A DNA stretch of 64,000 nucleotides from positions 62,001 to 126,000 of the forward strand of contig LOEU01000021.1 in the NCBI GenBank assembly GCA_001516025.1, read 5' to 3'. Numbering within the stretch: the stretch's first letter is position 1; every line of letters starts with the position of its first letter. Origin of the DNA: a bacterium BRH_c32 (GTDB lineage: Bacteria; Bacteroidota; Ignavibacteria; Ignavibacteriales; Melioribacteraceae). Positions 17,073 to 27,123 of the stretch are shown here, piece by piece. The position numbers were made by a program, and so were the translations under genes. The notes below the pieces were generated by a model, which worked only from the letters and a program-made list of their open reading frames with translations, was not told the DNA's origin and did not search any database.

Positions 17073-18137
17073 ATGTCTGAAAAAGATTCAAAAATAAAAA
17101 TATTAGAAGATGCAATCGTTACGATTGATAAGCAGTATGGCAAAGGTACGATAATGAAGCTCGGTGATGGAGTGGTAAACGAAATCGAATCGATCTCAAC
17201 GGGATCATTATCACTCGATTTCGCTCTCGGTATTGGCGGAGTTCCACGCGGCAGAATAGTTGAAATTTATGGACCTGAATCTTCCGGTAAAACTACATTA
17301 TGTCTCCACATTATAGCACAGGCACAGAAAGCGGGCGGCCTCGCTGCTTTTATAGATGTAGAGCATGCCCTTGATGTCAATTATGCAAAAAAATTACATG
17401 TTGATACACAGAATTTATTAATCTCACAACCCGATTTCGGCGAACAGGCATTAGAGATTGTTGATACTTTGGTCAGGAGCAATTCACTTGATATTATAGT
17501 TATCGATTCAGTTGCAGCACTAGTACCACGCTCCGAAATAGAAGGCGAAATGGGCGATCCGCAAATGGCTATGCAGGCACGTTTAATGTCGCAGGCACTT
17601 AGAAAACTTACAGGCGCTATCTCTAAATCTAAAACTACCGTTATTTTTACAAATCAATTGAGAAGCAAAATTGGTGTTATGTTCGGAAATCCTGAAACCA
17701 CAACAGGCGGTAATGCACTTAAATTCTATGCAAGCGTTCGTTTAGATATCAGAAGAATCGGCGCAATTAAAGATGGTACTAACGTAGTCGGTAATAGAAC
17801 AAAAGTAAAAATTGTAAAAAGTAAAGTAGCACCTCCATTCAAAGAAGTGGAATTTGATATTCTCTATAATGAAGGGATTAGTCGTGTAGGAGAAATTATC
17901 GATACCGGTATCGAACGAAACGTAATTAAGAAAAGCGGTGCTTGGCTTACTGTTGGTGAAGACCGATTCCAAGGACGTGAGCAATTGAAAACTAAGATGC
18001 TCGAAGACGAGAACTTATATAATAATCTCGAAAGAGACGTAATGATTGCTATCGGTATGATAAAAGATGATTCTCCTGTCAAAAAAGATGAAGAGAAAGA
18101 AGAAGCAACAACAGCAAAATCAAAAAAAAGTAAATAA
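17073..18137 (+). CDS. recA: Recombinase RecA
   Basis: A 354-residue ATP-dependent strand-exchange protein for homologous recombination and SOS induction. Walker A is [10 protein letters not shown] (about residue 66-75); the [16 protein letters not shown] segment and the L2 loop [29 protein letters not shown] are unmistakable. The C-terminus is a charged tail rich in Lys and Glu. The ribosome binding site CGGAGG is very strong, fitting an abundant protein. recX follows after two bases. Confidence 0.99.
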   Translation: MSEKDSKIKILEDAIVTIDKQYGKGTIMKLGDGVVNEIESISTGSLSLDFALGIGGVPRGRIVEIYGPESSGKTTLCLHIIAQAQKAGGLAAFIDVEHALDVNYAKKLHVDTQNLLISQPDFGEQALEIVDTLVRSNSLDIIVIDSVAALVPRSEIEGEMGDPQMAMQARLMSQALRKLTGAISKSKTTVIFTNQLRSKIGVMFGNPETTTGGNALKFYASVRLDIRRIGAIKDGTNVVGNRTKVKIVKSKVAPPFKEVEFDILYNEGISRVGEIIDTGIERNVIKKSGAWLTVGEDRFQGREQLKTKMLEDENLYNNLERDVMIAIGMIKDDSPVKKDEEKEEATTAKSKKSK

Positions 18138-18139
18138 AA

Positions 18140-18778
18140 ATGATTATATCTCGGCTGCTTAAAAAAGGTAATAACGTAATTATCTTTTTTGAGGATAATT
18201 CTAAAATAAAAATAGATTATGAAGTAGCAGCTAAAAGTGGTTTAAGAAGCAATGACGATCTATCCGATGAGCTGCGCGAAAAGCTTCTCGAACAAGATCT
18301 AAGAATAAGAGTGAGAAATGGTGCTTTCAACTATCTCGGTAGAAGGCACCATTCGTTTTTTGAACTGCGGAAAAAATTATCAGCTAAAGGATATGATAAA
18401 GAAGTAATAGACGAAACCCTTAATGGACTTAAAGATAAGGGCTATATCGATGATGAAGATTTCGCTAAAAGATATATTGAAGAAGCGGTACTGAGAAAAA
18501 AAAGCGGTACTAATAAAATTATTGCCGGTTTATATCAAAAAGGAATTAGCAGAGAGATTATTAATCGAGCGATGAACTCTTTTGATAATGATGCTGAAAT
18601 GACGCAAAACGCTTTTGAAATTGCGAAAAAGAAGTTGATATCATTAAAGAATCGTGATATCGAAAAAAATAAATTAAAAACAAAATTATTTTCATTCCTT
18701 TCAGGTAAGGGATATTCTTCGGATATTATAAAGAAAGTTTTATCGAATCTTGATTTAAATCAGGAAGAAGAATATTAA
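18140..18778 (+). CDS. recX: Regulatory protein RecX
   Basis: A 212-residue modulator of RecA filaments. It shows the RecX three-helix repeats: RRHHSFFELRKKLSAKGYDKEVIDE..L..LK.KGYIDDEDFAKRYIE, followed by KIIAGLYQKGIS and a third repeat ending in KGYSSDIIKKVL. The position two bases downstream of recA matches the usual recA-recX pair and implies co-transcription. Confidence 0.93.
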   Translation: MIISRLLKKGNNVIIFFEDNSKIKIDYEVAAKSGLRSNDDLSDELREKLLEQDLRIRVRNGAFNYLGRRHHSFFELRKKLSAKGYDKEVIDETLNGLKDKGYIDDEDFAKRYIEEAVLRKKSGTNKIIAGLYQKGISREIINRAMNSFDNDAEMTQNAFEIAKKKLISLKNRDIEKNKLKTKLFSFLSGKGYSSDIIKKVLSNLDLNQEEEY

Positions 18779-18816
18779 AATTTTACTAAATTAATAGAAC
18801 AAAATATTAGGAATTT

Positions 18817-19986
18817 ATGAGCAGCTTTAATGGATTAGATTATTTTGATATAGAATCACTTCTCTCGGAAGAAGAAATTTTAATAAGAAATTCTGTCCGT
18901 GAATTTGTTGATTCAGAAGTAATTCCGATAATTGAAAAAAATTATAGAGATGGTACTTTCCCAAAGGAATTAGTCCCTAAGATGGCTGAACTTGGTTTAT
19001 TCGGCATCAATCTCCCTTCCAAATATGGATGTGCCGAGGCAAATAACGTAGCTTATGGTCTAGCAATGCAGGAGCTTGAAAGAGGGGATTCGGGAGTAAG
19101 AAGTTTTGTATCAGTGCAAAGTGGTCTCGTTATGTATCCAATCTATGAATTTGGAAGTGAGGAACAAAAAGATTTCTGGCTTCCTAAATTGGCATCGGGT
19201 GAGAAAATCGGTTGCTTCGGATTAACGGAACCTGATTACGGTTCCAATCCCGGCGGTATGGTTACCAAAGCTGAGAAAGTCGATGGCGGTTACTTGCTTA
19301 ATGGCGCTAAAATGTGGATTACTAATGGCACTATCGCCGATATCGCTATTGTTTGGGCTAAACTCGATGGGGTAGTAAAAGGATTTTTAGTCGAAAAAGA
19401 TATTAAAGGATTCTCCGCTCCCGAAATGAAAGGGAAACATTCTCTTCGCGCTTCGATCACATCTGAATTAATTTTCCAGGATGTTTTTATTCCTGATGAA
19501 AATCTGTTACCTAAATCGGGCGGACTCAAATCTCCTTTAATGTGCCTTAATCAAGCACGATATGGTATTGCTTGGGGTGTTGTCGGTTCTATGATGGCAG
19601 TTTATGATTCTGCTCTTAATTATGCTAAGTCCCGAATCCAATTCAGTAAACCGATTGCCGGATACCAATTAACTCAATTAAAATTGGTAAATATCCTAAC
19701 TGAAATTACAAAAGCACAATTGATGACTCTTCAATTAGGACGACTAAAAGATAAAGGGACAATAAAGCATACACAAATTTCGATGGCAAAAAGAAATAAT
19801 TGCGAAATGGCTTTAGATGCAGCACGCATTGCACGAGAAATTTTTGGCGCAAATGGAATTTTGGATGAATATCCCGTTATGCGTCATTCGGCAAATTTAG
19901 AATCCGTTAAAACTTATGAAGGTACTCACGAAATGCATACTCTTATAATTGGCGAAGATATCACCGGTTATCCCGCATTTGAATAA
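18817..19986 (+). CDS. Acyl-CoA dehydrogenase, glutaryl-CoA dehydrogenase-like
   Basis: A 389-residue FAD enzyme that oxidises an acyl-CoA thioester. The family pattern is clear: GCFGLTEPDYGSNPG, WITNG and RIQFSKPIAGYQLTQLKL; the catalytic base is E368 in TYEGTHE. NQARYGIAWGVVGS, KRNNC.MALDAARIAREI and GANGILDEYPVMRH resemble the glutaryl-CoA dehydrogenase subgroup more than short- or medium-chain enzymes. That points to lysine/tryptophan or benzoate-type degradation, but no other gene of that pathway is nearby, so the exact substrate is open. Confidence 0.9.
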   Translation: MSSFNGLDYFDIESLLSEEEILIRNSVREFVDSEVIPIIEKNYRDGTFPKELVPKMAELGLFGINLPSKYGCAEANNVAYGLAMQELERGDSGVRSFVSVQSGLVMYPIYEFGSEEQKDFWLPKLASGEKIGCFGLTEPDYGSNPGGMVTKAEKVDGGYLLNGAKMWITNGTIADIAIVWAKLDGVVKGFLVEKDIKGFSAPEMKGKHSLRASITSELIFQDVFIPDENLLPKSGGLKSPLMCLNQARYGIAWGVVGSMMAVYDSALNYAKSRIQFSKPIAGYQLTQLKLVNILTEITKAQLMTLQLGRLKDKGTIKHTQISMAKRNNCEMALDAARIAREIFGANGILDEYPVMRHSANLESVKTYEGTHEMHTLIIGEDITGYPAFE

Positions 19987-19998
19987 ATTGGAGAAGAA

Positions 19999-21480
19999 AT
20001 GAATAAATTCAAAATCGCTTATGATGGAATTACTTTTGATGATATCTTATTAATTCCTGCTAAGTCAAATATTTTACCAAGGGATACAGATATTTCCACA
20101 TATCTCACACCGGAAATAAAACTAAATATTCCGTTTCTCTCGGCTGCAATGGATACCGTAACCGAATCCTCCATGGCAATCGCTATGGCGGCGCAAGGTG
20201 GTATCGGTATTATACATAAAAATATGAGCGTCCAACGTCAGGCTGAAGAAGTTGATATGGTTAAACGTTCAGAAAGTGGTATGATTACTCGTCCTATCAC
20301 CATCTCCGCCGATAAGACTGTAGAAGAAGCAGAAAATCTTATGTCTAAATATCATATCTCCGGAATTCCAATCGTAGATGATGCAGGAAAACTTATAGGT
20401 ATTCTTACAAATCGTGATCTTCGTTTTGAACCAAACAGAAAAAATTTAATCTCATCGATGATGACAAAAGATAATTTGATTACTGCTCCTATCGGTACTA
20501 CACTCGAAGAAGCCGAAATTATTTTACATAAGCATAGAATTGAGAAACTTCCTGTTGTGGATAAAAAAGGAATATTAAAAGGACTTATCACATATAAAGA
20601 TATTTCAAAAAAGAAAAAATTCCCTAATGCATGCAAAGACGATCTCGGAAGACTTAGGGTCGGTGCGGCAGTCGGTGTATCTAAAGATACAATCGAGAGA
20701 GTGGACGCACTTGTACTTGCAGGTGCTGATGTTATTATCGTTGATACCGCTCATGGTCATTCCGCAGGCGTACTTAAAGTTCTAAAGGACGTTAGAAAAA
20801 GGCATAAATATTTACAATTAGTGGCTGGAAATATCGTAACTAAAGAAGCCGCTCTTGAATTAATCAAATGCGGAGTCGATGCCGTAAAAGTAGGTATCGG
20901 AGCCGGTTCTATCTGCACTACTCGTATTATCGCAGGTGTGGGTGTCCCGCAAATCTCTGCCGTGTTTGAAGTGGCTGAAGGTATTAAAGGTAAAGGAATT
21001 CCTTTAATCGCAGATGGTGGAGTTAAACAGACAGGTGATATCGCTAAAGCTATTGCCGCAGGTGCTGATTCAGTTATGATGGGTGGCACTCTTGCAGGTG
21101 TAGAAGAAACTCCGGGCGAGAAAGTATTGTATGAAGGTAGAAGTTTTAAAATTTATAGAGGTATGGGTTCCCTCGGTGCTATGAAAAAAGGAAGCAGCGA
21201 CCGATATTTCCAAGATATGGAATCAGATATTAAGAAATTAGTGCCCGAAGGAGTTGAAGGAAGAGTCCCTTATAAAGGACCCTTATCAGAGACCATTTAT
21301 CAGTTTATCGGCGGTCTGAGGGCTGCTATGGGCTATTGCGGGGCAAAGAATATCGATGCTCTGAAGAAAAATGCTCGTTTTGTGAAAATTTCTAATGCGG
21401 GTCTTAAAGAAAGCCATCCGCATGACGTAATTATTACTGAAGAATCACCTAATTATCAATCTTCTAAATCTTCTAATTAA
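19999..21480 (+). CDS. guaB: IMP dehydrogenase
   Basis: Oxidises IMP to XMP with NAD+, the first committed step to GMP. The 493-residue protein has the TIM barrel split by two CBS domains (about 95-205), the substrate loop GSICTTRI with catalytic C306, DTAHGHS near 249, and the GMGSLGAM flap. GGAGA precedes the ATG by a few bases. It is 12 bases after the acyl-CoA dehydrogenase gene. Confidence 0.98.
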   Translation: MNKFKIAYDGITFDDILLIPAKSNILPRDTDISTYLTPEIKLNIPFLSAAMDTVTESSMAIAMAAQGGIGIIHKNMSVQRQAEEVDMVKRSESGMITRPITISADKTVEEAENLMSKYHISGIPIVDDAGKLIGILTNRDLRFEPNRKNLISSMMTKDNLITAPIGTTLEEAEIILHKHRIEKLPVVDKKGILKGLITYKDISKKKKFPNACKDDLGRLRVGAAVGVSKDTIERVDALVLAGADVIIVDTAHGHSAGVLKVLKDVRKRHKYLQLVAGNIVTKEAALELIKCGVDAVKVGIGAGSICTTRIIAGVGVPQISAVFEVAEGIKGKGIPLIADGGVKQTGDIAKAIAAGADSVMMGGTLAGVEETPGEKVLYEGRSFKIYRGMGSLGAMKKGSSDRYFQDMESDIKKLVPEGVEGRVPYKGPLSETIYQFIGGLRAAMGYCGAKNIDALKKNARFVKISNAGLKESHPHDVIITEESPNYQSSKSSN

Positions 21481-21490
21481 TCCGGTTAAC

Positions 21491-22774
21491 ATGTATAAAG
21501 TACTAATATTGTCATATTATTTTCCCCCTATGGGTTTGAGCGGTGTTCAAAGAACCGCTAAATTTGTTAAATATATGCCTCAATTCAATTGGCAGCCAAC
21601 CGTTATTACAACTGGCAAGACTGCATATTTTGCTCACGATCTGGCTCTGCTAAAAGAAGTAGAAGCCGCAGGTGTGGAAATTATCAGGACTGAAGCATTT
21701 GACCTTAATTCCGTACTCGGTAATAAATATGGAACTGTTACTATGCCGCAAGAGTTTATCCGGAAATTAATGTCTAATATCAGTAAAGCATTATTCATTC
21801 CCGATAATAAATTTTCTTGGGCTAAAAAAGCTTATGAAGTCGCACGCGAAAAATTAAAAAATGAACATTTTGATATTCTTTATGTTACGATTCCTCCTTT
21901 TTCGCCGTTTAGTTATGCGGCTAAACTAAAAAAAGAATTTGATATACCTCTATTTGTCGATTATCGCGATCTATGGTTCGGCAATCATTTCGCTTTTTAC
22001 CCAACTCCATTTCATAAATACAAGCATAAAAAATTAGAATATGCAGCACTTAAGGCATCAACAAAAGCAATAGTAATAAACCGTAGAATTAAAGAGAAAC
22101 TTATTACAATGTATAAGTTTCTCACTTTCGATGACGTTAATATTATTCCTCATGGGTTCGATCAAGAGGATTTTAATAAAGAACCGGTTCTTCCTAAAGA
22201 CCCGACTAAAATGAAAATATCCTATGCGGGTATATTTTATGAAACTATTACTCCGGAATATTTTCTTAAAGCATTTAAGAAATTGACGGTCGAGCGTCCT
22301 GATATCGCTTCTAATATTAAATTGGAATTTATCGGACATCTTAGAAAAGAAAATAAAAAACTTATTACAGAACTAGGTTTAAATCAATACGTCATTGATC
22401 TCGGATATATGGAACATCCCGATGTAATTAAAAGGTTAAAATCAACTGATGTTTTATGGATGATGATCGGTGAAAGTAAAAATTCGGAAACTATTTCTAC
22501 GGGCAAACTATTTGAATATCTCGGATCCCGTAAACCAATTCTAGGTTGCGTCCCGGATGGAGCTGCTAAAACTGCTCTTACTGAATATGGTGCTTCTTAT
22601 ATAACGAATCCTTACGATATTGATGAAATAAAAAATGCCATTATTAAAATTAATGCTGATTATAAGTCAGGTAGTCTTCCGACTCCAAAAGAAGAATTTG
22701 TTATTAAACACGATCGCAAATATTTGACTGAACAATTAGTAAAATCGTTTCAATTTTATTTAAGGCTTACATAA
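21491..22774 (+). CDS. Glycosyltransferase, GT4-like fold
   Basis: A 427-residue cytoplasmic glycosyltransferase. The N-terminal half begins ILSYYFPPMGLSGVQRTAKFVKYMP, the acceptor-side pattern of GT-B enzymes in polysaccharide and LPS synthesis. The C-terminal half has IPHGFDQEDF and STGKLFEYLGSRKPILG, the nucleotide-sugar site with its conserved acidic residue. Donor and acceptor are unknown. It overlaps purD by one base, an odd partner, so it is probably carried in the run for expression and not for pathway reasons. Confidence 0.85.
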   Translation: MYKVLILSYYFPPMGLSGVQRTAKFVKYMPQFNWQPTVITTGKTAYFAHDLALLKEVEAAGVEIIRTEAFDLNSVLGNKYGTVTMPQEFIRKLMSNISKALFIPDNKFSWAKKAYEVAREKLKNEHFDILYVTIPPFSPFSYAAKLKKEFDIPLFVDYRDLWFGNHFAFYPTPFHKYKHKKLEYAALKASTKAIVINRRIKEKLITMYKFLTFDDVNIIPHGFDQEDFNKEPVLPKDPTKMKISYAGIFYETITPEYFLKAFKKLTVERPDIASNIKLEFIGHLRKENKKLITELGLNQYVIDLGYMEHPDVIKRLKSTDVLWMMIGESKNSETISTGKLFEYLGSRKPILGCVPDGAAKTALTEYGASYITNPYDIDEIKNAIIKINADYKSGSLPTPKEEFVIKHDRKYLTEQLVKSFQFYLRLT

Positions 22775-24057
22775 TGAATGTAGTTTTAATCGGTTCGGGT
22801 GGAAGAGAACATGCTCTTGCTCTCGCACTTTCTAAAAGTAAAAAATTATCTCAACTATTCATATTGCCGGGTAATCCGGGTACTAAGCCATTAGGCAAGA
22901 ATGTTGAATTAAATGTTTCGGACTATCAAAGCATTCTAGAATTTTGCCTTTCTCAAAAAATCGATTTGGTTGTTATCGGACCCGAACAGCCATTGGTCGA
23001 TGGTCTTGCTGATCTGCTTAGGAAAAATGACATTGCCGTATTTGGACCTTCAAAAGAGGCTGCCCGCATTGAGGGAGAAAAATCTTTTGCAAAAAATCTA
23101 ATGAATGAAAATAATATCCCTACTGCTCGATATAAAATATTCCAGTTGAACCAAAAGAAAGATCTATTAAATTATCTACTCGAACAGAACTATCCAATCG
23201 TAATAAAAGCGGATGGCATTGCAGCGGGAAAGGGAGTTGTGATTCCAGAAGATTTGGAAACCGCTACCCATACAGTCAGAAACTTTTTTGATAATTCGAT
23301 ATTTGGTCCGGCAGGAGAGAAAGTAGTTATTGAAGAATTTTTAACCGGTCAAGAAGTATCACTATTTATTATCACCGATGGCGATGAATATGTATTGCTT
23401 CCTGCGGCACAAGATCATAAAAGAATTGGGGATGGAGATACGGGTAAAAATACAGGCGGTATGGGTGCTTATGCCCCTGCTCCGATTCTTACTCCCAAAA
23501 TCTTGGATGAAGTAAAAAGCAAAATTGTTGAACCGACTCTTGAGGCATTAAAGAAAAAGGGTGCAAAATATAACGGTTGTCTTTATTGCGGATTAATTCT
23601 AACCGAAGAAGGTCCAAAAGTAATTGAATTTAACTGCCGATTCGGCGATCCTGAAACGCAAGTTGTGCTCCCGCTACTTTCCGGTGATTTGTTGGAGTTG
23701 TTTTATTCTACTGCCGTTGGCAAAATATCGCAAGATTCTGTGGCTTATAATGGCGGATCGGCTGTATGCGTAGTGGCAGCTTCCGAAGGATACCCTGATG
23801 GCTACGAAAAAGGAAAATTAATTACAGGAATCGAAAATGCCCTCGCTCAGTTCCCCCAATCAATAATCTACCATGCCGGTACAAAAGAAAAAGAGGGTAC
23901 ACTCCTTACAAATGGCGGCAGAGTGCTAGGTGTTACATCCGTTATAAAAGATAATGACCTAAAACAATGTAAACAAATGGCTTACGATACATTATCATAT
24001 ATTAGTTTTGACGGCATCTACTACCGCACCGACATCTCCGACAAAGTGGGTAAATAA
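22774..24057 (+). CDS. purD: Phosphoribosylamine-glycine ligase (GARS)
   Basis: Condenses phosphoribosylamine with glycine in purine synthesis. The 427-residue ATP-grasp enzyme shows GSGGREHALA (7-16), a PGNPGT turn, VIGPEQPLVDGLAD, the ATP-grasp segment VIKADGIAAGKGV and the metal site KVIEFNCRFGDPETQ. It is the last gene of the plus-strand run starting at purC. Confidence 0.98.
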   Translation: MNVVLIGSGGREHALALALSKSKKLSQLFILPGNPGTKPLGKNVELNVSDYQSILEFCLSQKIDLVVIGPEQPLVDGLADLLRKNDIAVFGPSKEAARIEGEKSFAKNLMNENNIPTARYKIFQLNQKKDLLNYLLEQNYPIVIKADGIAAGKGVVIPEDLETATHTVRNFFDNSIFGPAGEKVVIEEFLTGQEVSLFIITDGDEYVLLPAAQDHKRIGDGDTGKNTGGMGAYAPAPILTPKILDEVKSKIVEPTLEALKKKGAKYNGCLYCGLILTEEGPKVIEFNCRFGDPETQVVLPLLSGDLLELFYSTAVGKISQDSVAYNGGSAVCVVAASEGYPDGYEKGKLITGIENALAQFPQSIIYHAGTKEKEGTLLTNGGRVLGVTSVIKDNDLKQCKQMAYDTLSYISFDGIYYRTDISDKVGK

Positions 24058-24064
24058 AATATAA

Positions 24065-24295
24065 AAGAATATATTTCGACCATTTTTCTCAGAAGACTCT
24101 CGTTTGGGAAGTATTATAAAAATACAATGTTTCGATGTTAAGCTATATGATAAAGACGCTTATACAATTGCATTCAATAACCTCTTTGAAAAATAGGGAC
24201 AAATATTTGCTGATGAAGTTGTTAATCTGCTATACTTGATCATCCTCTGCATTATTGCCATCTCTTTTTTATTCAAGAAAAATCTTTTAGGATGA
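24065..24295 (+). pseudogene. Remnant of a membrane-protein C-terminus with an internal stop
   Basis: In the 391-base gap between purD and the next gene, one frame reads through with only a TAG at 24194-24196. Before it the codons give DVKLYDKDAYTIAFNNLFEK; after it they give a membrane helix (NLLYLIILCIIAISFLF) and the tail KKNLLG before TGA at 24293. No start codon or ribosome binding site is present. The layout resembles the last helix and tail of an exporter (DHA2/EmrB-like is a guess). The remaining 24296-24448 contains the leader of the kinase gene with an AGGAGA ribosome binding site and nothing else I can name. Confidence 0.4.
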
Positions 24296-24448
24296 AGAAC
24301 TTTAATGATAATTAACTTATTTTACGGTGGGTCAATTTTGAATGGGAATTTCCATTAGTTCGATAGATAAAAAGGTTAGTCGGTTCTCCAGCCCCAATAG
24401 ATGATCCGGTTTAAAGTTAGTAAATTAGGATCATAGGAGAAAGTCGAA

Positions 24449-27004
24449 ATGGGAAACAATAAGAAACTGACAGTGGAAGCACTGCTCCAAAGTGAAGACA
24501 GGCTTTCAAAATTAATGCAGGCATCAGATGATGGCATGTATGATTGGAATTTAATAACGAATCAGATTTATTTTGATCCACGCTATTATCAGATGTCCGG
24601 ATATGAAGCTGATGAATTTCCCGGTAATCTGGAGGAGTTTCAAAAACGCGTTTTCCCCGGTGATTTAGATTATGTGATGAGCGAAGTTGAAAAACATCTG
24701 AAAGGAGAGATCGAACGCTTCGATGTTAAATTCAGGTTCCGGAAAAAATCAGGAGACTGGCACTGGATCCATGGGAAGGGAATAATAGTCGAAAGGGATG
24801 AAAAAGGCTCTCCACAACGTTTAATAGGAACTCACCGTGATATAAGTGAACTTAAGAAGGTGGAGGAAGCTCTGAGAGTAAATTATGACCTGCTTCATAT
24901 CGCCTCAAAAACCGCCCGCTTTGGCGGTTGGAATGTTGACCTGGAGAAATCCATCTCCTATTGGTCGGATGCTGTAGCAGATATTCATGAGATGCCACAC
25001 GGGTATGCGCCGTCTGTGAAGGAAGGCATTAATTTCTATGCACCCGAGTGGCGGGAAAAGATCACTCAGGTTTTCACCGATTGCGCCGAAAAAGGCATTC
25101 CTTACGATGAAGAAATGGAGATCATCACGAAGAATGGTAAACGCCTCTGGGTACGGACTATCGGCATAGCAGTGAAAGATGAAAACGGCAAGATTGGCAA
25201 AGTGCAAGGTTCGTTTCAGGACATCACCGACCGTAAACAGGCCGAACAAGAACTCCGTGAAAGCGAAGAGCGCTTTAAAGCCTTACATAATGCATCTTTT
25301 GGTGGTATTACCATTCATGATAAAGGTATCATTTTAGAATGTAATCAGGGACTTTCTGAAATAACAGGTTATTCGTATGATGAACTTATTGGAATGGACG
25401 GTTTATTGCTTATCGCGCCGGAGACAAGAGATTTGGTGATGAATAATATTTTGGCAGACTACGAAAAACCTTATGAAGCACTTGGAATACGCAAAAATGG
25501 TGAATTATTTCCTTTGCGGTTAGAAGCAAGAAATGTTCCATACAAAGGGAGAACTGTTAGAACAGTTGAATTTAGAGATATAACTGAAACCAAACGGGCA
25601 CAGGAAGCATTACAACGTATCGAATGGATGCTGAGTAAAAAATCAACAGCAGTAAAAAGTGAACTGACTCCGCTTTATGGCGATCTATCGCAGTTGAATA
25701 CAAACAGATTAATTCTTGATGCTGTCGGAAAAAATGTGCTGAAAGATATCGCTAACGACTTTTTAAAGTTACTGGAAACATCATCGGCTATTTATGAAAA
25801 GAACGGCGATTATGCGCTTGGCCTTTTTTCTTCCGGCTGGTGTCGTTTCTTGGATCAGGCCTCTCGCGAATTGTGCGATACCAACGACAACAGGGAGGCA
25901 ATGGAATGCGGTAAATGGCTCTGTCACGATAGCTGCTGGAAAGAAGCATCACAGCCGGCGATGGAATCCGGACAGCCTGTCGATATTGAATGTAAGGGAG
26001 GAATTCATCTCTATGCGTTGCCGATTATTGCCGGCAATGAAGTTATCGGAGCCATTAACTTTGGCTATGGGGATCCGCCGCAGGACAAAGATAAATTGAG
26101 CGAATTAGCTGAAATATATAAGGTCCCGTTGAATAAGTTGATTAATAGGGCAAAGGAATATGAGTCCCGTCCGCCTTACATCATTGAAACAGCCAAAGAT
26201 CGGTTGCAAGTTTCTGCAAACCTTATTGGCGAAATCGTAAGCCGTAAAAATACAGAGCAGGAAATCCTGAAACTAAATAATGAACTCGAACAACGTGTTA
26301 TTGAGCGCACTGCTCAGTTAGAAGCCTCAAACAAGGAGCTGGAAGCTTTTTCTTATTCTGTTTCCCATGATCTGCGGTCACCATTACGGCACATTAATGG
26401 TTATGTAGATCTGCTGAATAAAAATTTTCGAGAAGAGTTGCCCGAAAAAGCACAATATTACCTAGCTACCATAACAGATTCCGCCACACAAATGGGTACA
26501 CTCATCGATGAGTTGTTACAGTTCTCAAGAACGGGCCGACAGGAGCTGCGAAAAGCTAAATTAGAGATGAATGAGCTGGTAAAAGAGGTAGTTGAAAGAT
26601 TAAAAAAAGATACAGAAAAAAGAGAAATTAACTGGAAAGTTGAGGAATTGCCACAAGTGTTTGGAGATTACTCCTTACTGAAACAGGTATGTATTAACCT
26701 GCTCGATAACGCTGTTAAATTTTCGCGAAATGAAAAACCTGCAGAAATTTCGATTGGTTATAAAGAAGAAGAGAAAAATTTCATATTTTACATTTGTGAT
26801 AATGGTGTGGGTTTCAATATGAAATATGTTCATAAACTGTTTGGGGTTTTTCAGCGGCTCCATTTCGTGTCCGAATTTGAGGGCACAGGTATCGGACTTG
26901 CTAATGTTCAACGCATTATTCATAAACATAACGGGAAGGTTTGGGCTGAAGCGGAACCCGGTAAAGGGGCAACTTTCTTTTTCAGTTTACCAAAAAGCAG
27001 GTAG
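24449..27004 (+). CDS. Sensor histidine kinase with three PAS domains and a PocR domain
   Basis: An 851-residue kinase with no membrane segment. Order: PAS/PAC (about 12-135), PAS/PAC (140-262), PAS (270-385), PocR-type ligand-binding domain (about 415-575) with a dense set of cysteines (C465, C476, C487, C492, C496, C515), coiled coil (600-630), dimerisation domain with phospho-acceptor H640 (SYSVSHDLRSPLRHI) and catalytic domain (N-box LLDNAVKFS, G boxes DNGVGFN and GTGIGLANV). The dimerisation motif is of the phytochrome-like type that normally pairs with an Rcp1-type single-domain regulator encoded next door; here that partner is only a vestige (27013-27120). PocR domains bind small organic ligands such as diols or hydrocarbons. 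Confidence 0.93.
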   Translation: MGNNKKLTVEALLQSEDRLSKLMQASDDGMYDWNLITNQIYFDPRYYQMSGYEADEFPGNLEEFQKRVFPGDLDYVMSEVEKHLKGEIERFDVKFRFRKKSGDWHWIHGKGIIVERDEKGSPQRLIGTHRDISELKKVEEALRVNYDLLHIASKTARFGGWNVDLEKSISYWSDAVADIHEMPHGYAPSVKEGINFYAPEWREKITQVFTDCAEKGIPYDEEMEIITKNGKRLWVRTIGIAVKDENGKIGKVQGSFQDITDRKQAEQELRESEERFKALHNASFGGITIHDKGIILECNQGLSEITGYSYDELIGMDGLLLIAPETRDLVMNNILADYEKPYEALGIRKNGELFPLRLEARNVPYKGRTVRTVEFRDITETKRAQEALQRIEWMLSKKSTAVKSELTPLYGDLSQLNTNRLILDAVGKNVLKDIANDFLKLLETSSAIYEKNGDYALGLFSSGWCRFLDQASRELCDTNDNREAMECGKWLCHDSCWKEASQPAMESGQPVDIECKGGIHLYALPIIAGNEVIGAINFGYGDPPQDKDKLSELAEIYKVPLNKLINRAKEYESRPPYIIETAKDRLQVSANLIGEIVSRKNTEQEILKLNNELEQRVIERTAQLEASNKELEAFSYSVSHDLRSPLRHINGYVDLLNKNFREELPEKAQYYLATITDSATQMGTLIDELLQFSRTGRQELRKAKLEMNELVKEVVERLKKDTEKREINWKVEELPQVFGDYSLLKQVCINLLDNAVKFSRNEKPAEISIGYKEEEKNFIFYICDNGVGFNMKYVHKLFGVFQRLHFVSEFEGTGIGLANVQRIIHKHNGKVWAEAEPGKGATFFFSLPKSR

Positions 27005-27012
27005 AAGATTTT

Positions 27013-27120
27013 ATGAATGAATTAAAAACAATTCTTTTGACCGAAGACGATCCAAAGGATGTGGAACTAACCATTGGTGTGTTCTGGGCAATGATTAACG
27101 AAAAACCTCCAATGGAATAA
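27013..27120 (+). pseudogene. Response regulator reduced to its two ends by an internal deletion
   Basis: A 35-codon frame begins ILLTEDDPKDVELT, the exact start of an Rcp1-type receiver domain with its acidic pair, and jumps at about codon 21 (base 27073) to IGVFWAMINEKPPME, the exact C-terminal tail of the same family. About 110 codons, including the phosphorylated Asp, the Thr/Ser and Lys of the active site, are gone, yet the frame is intact. It lies 8 bases after the PocR kinase and 3 before the next kinase, where its cognate regulator would be expected. It could still be translated, but it cannot act as a receiver. Confidence 0.75.
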
Positions 27121-27123
27121 ACT

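Noticed and set aside
24370-24435. Inverted repeat ATGATCC / GGATCAT just before the PocR kinase gene
   Set aside because: A 7-bp arm with a spacer of about 20 bases has no known operator pattern and may be chance.
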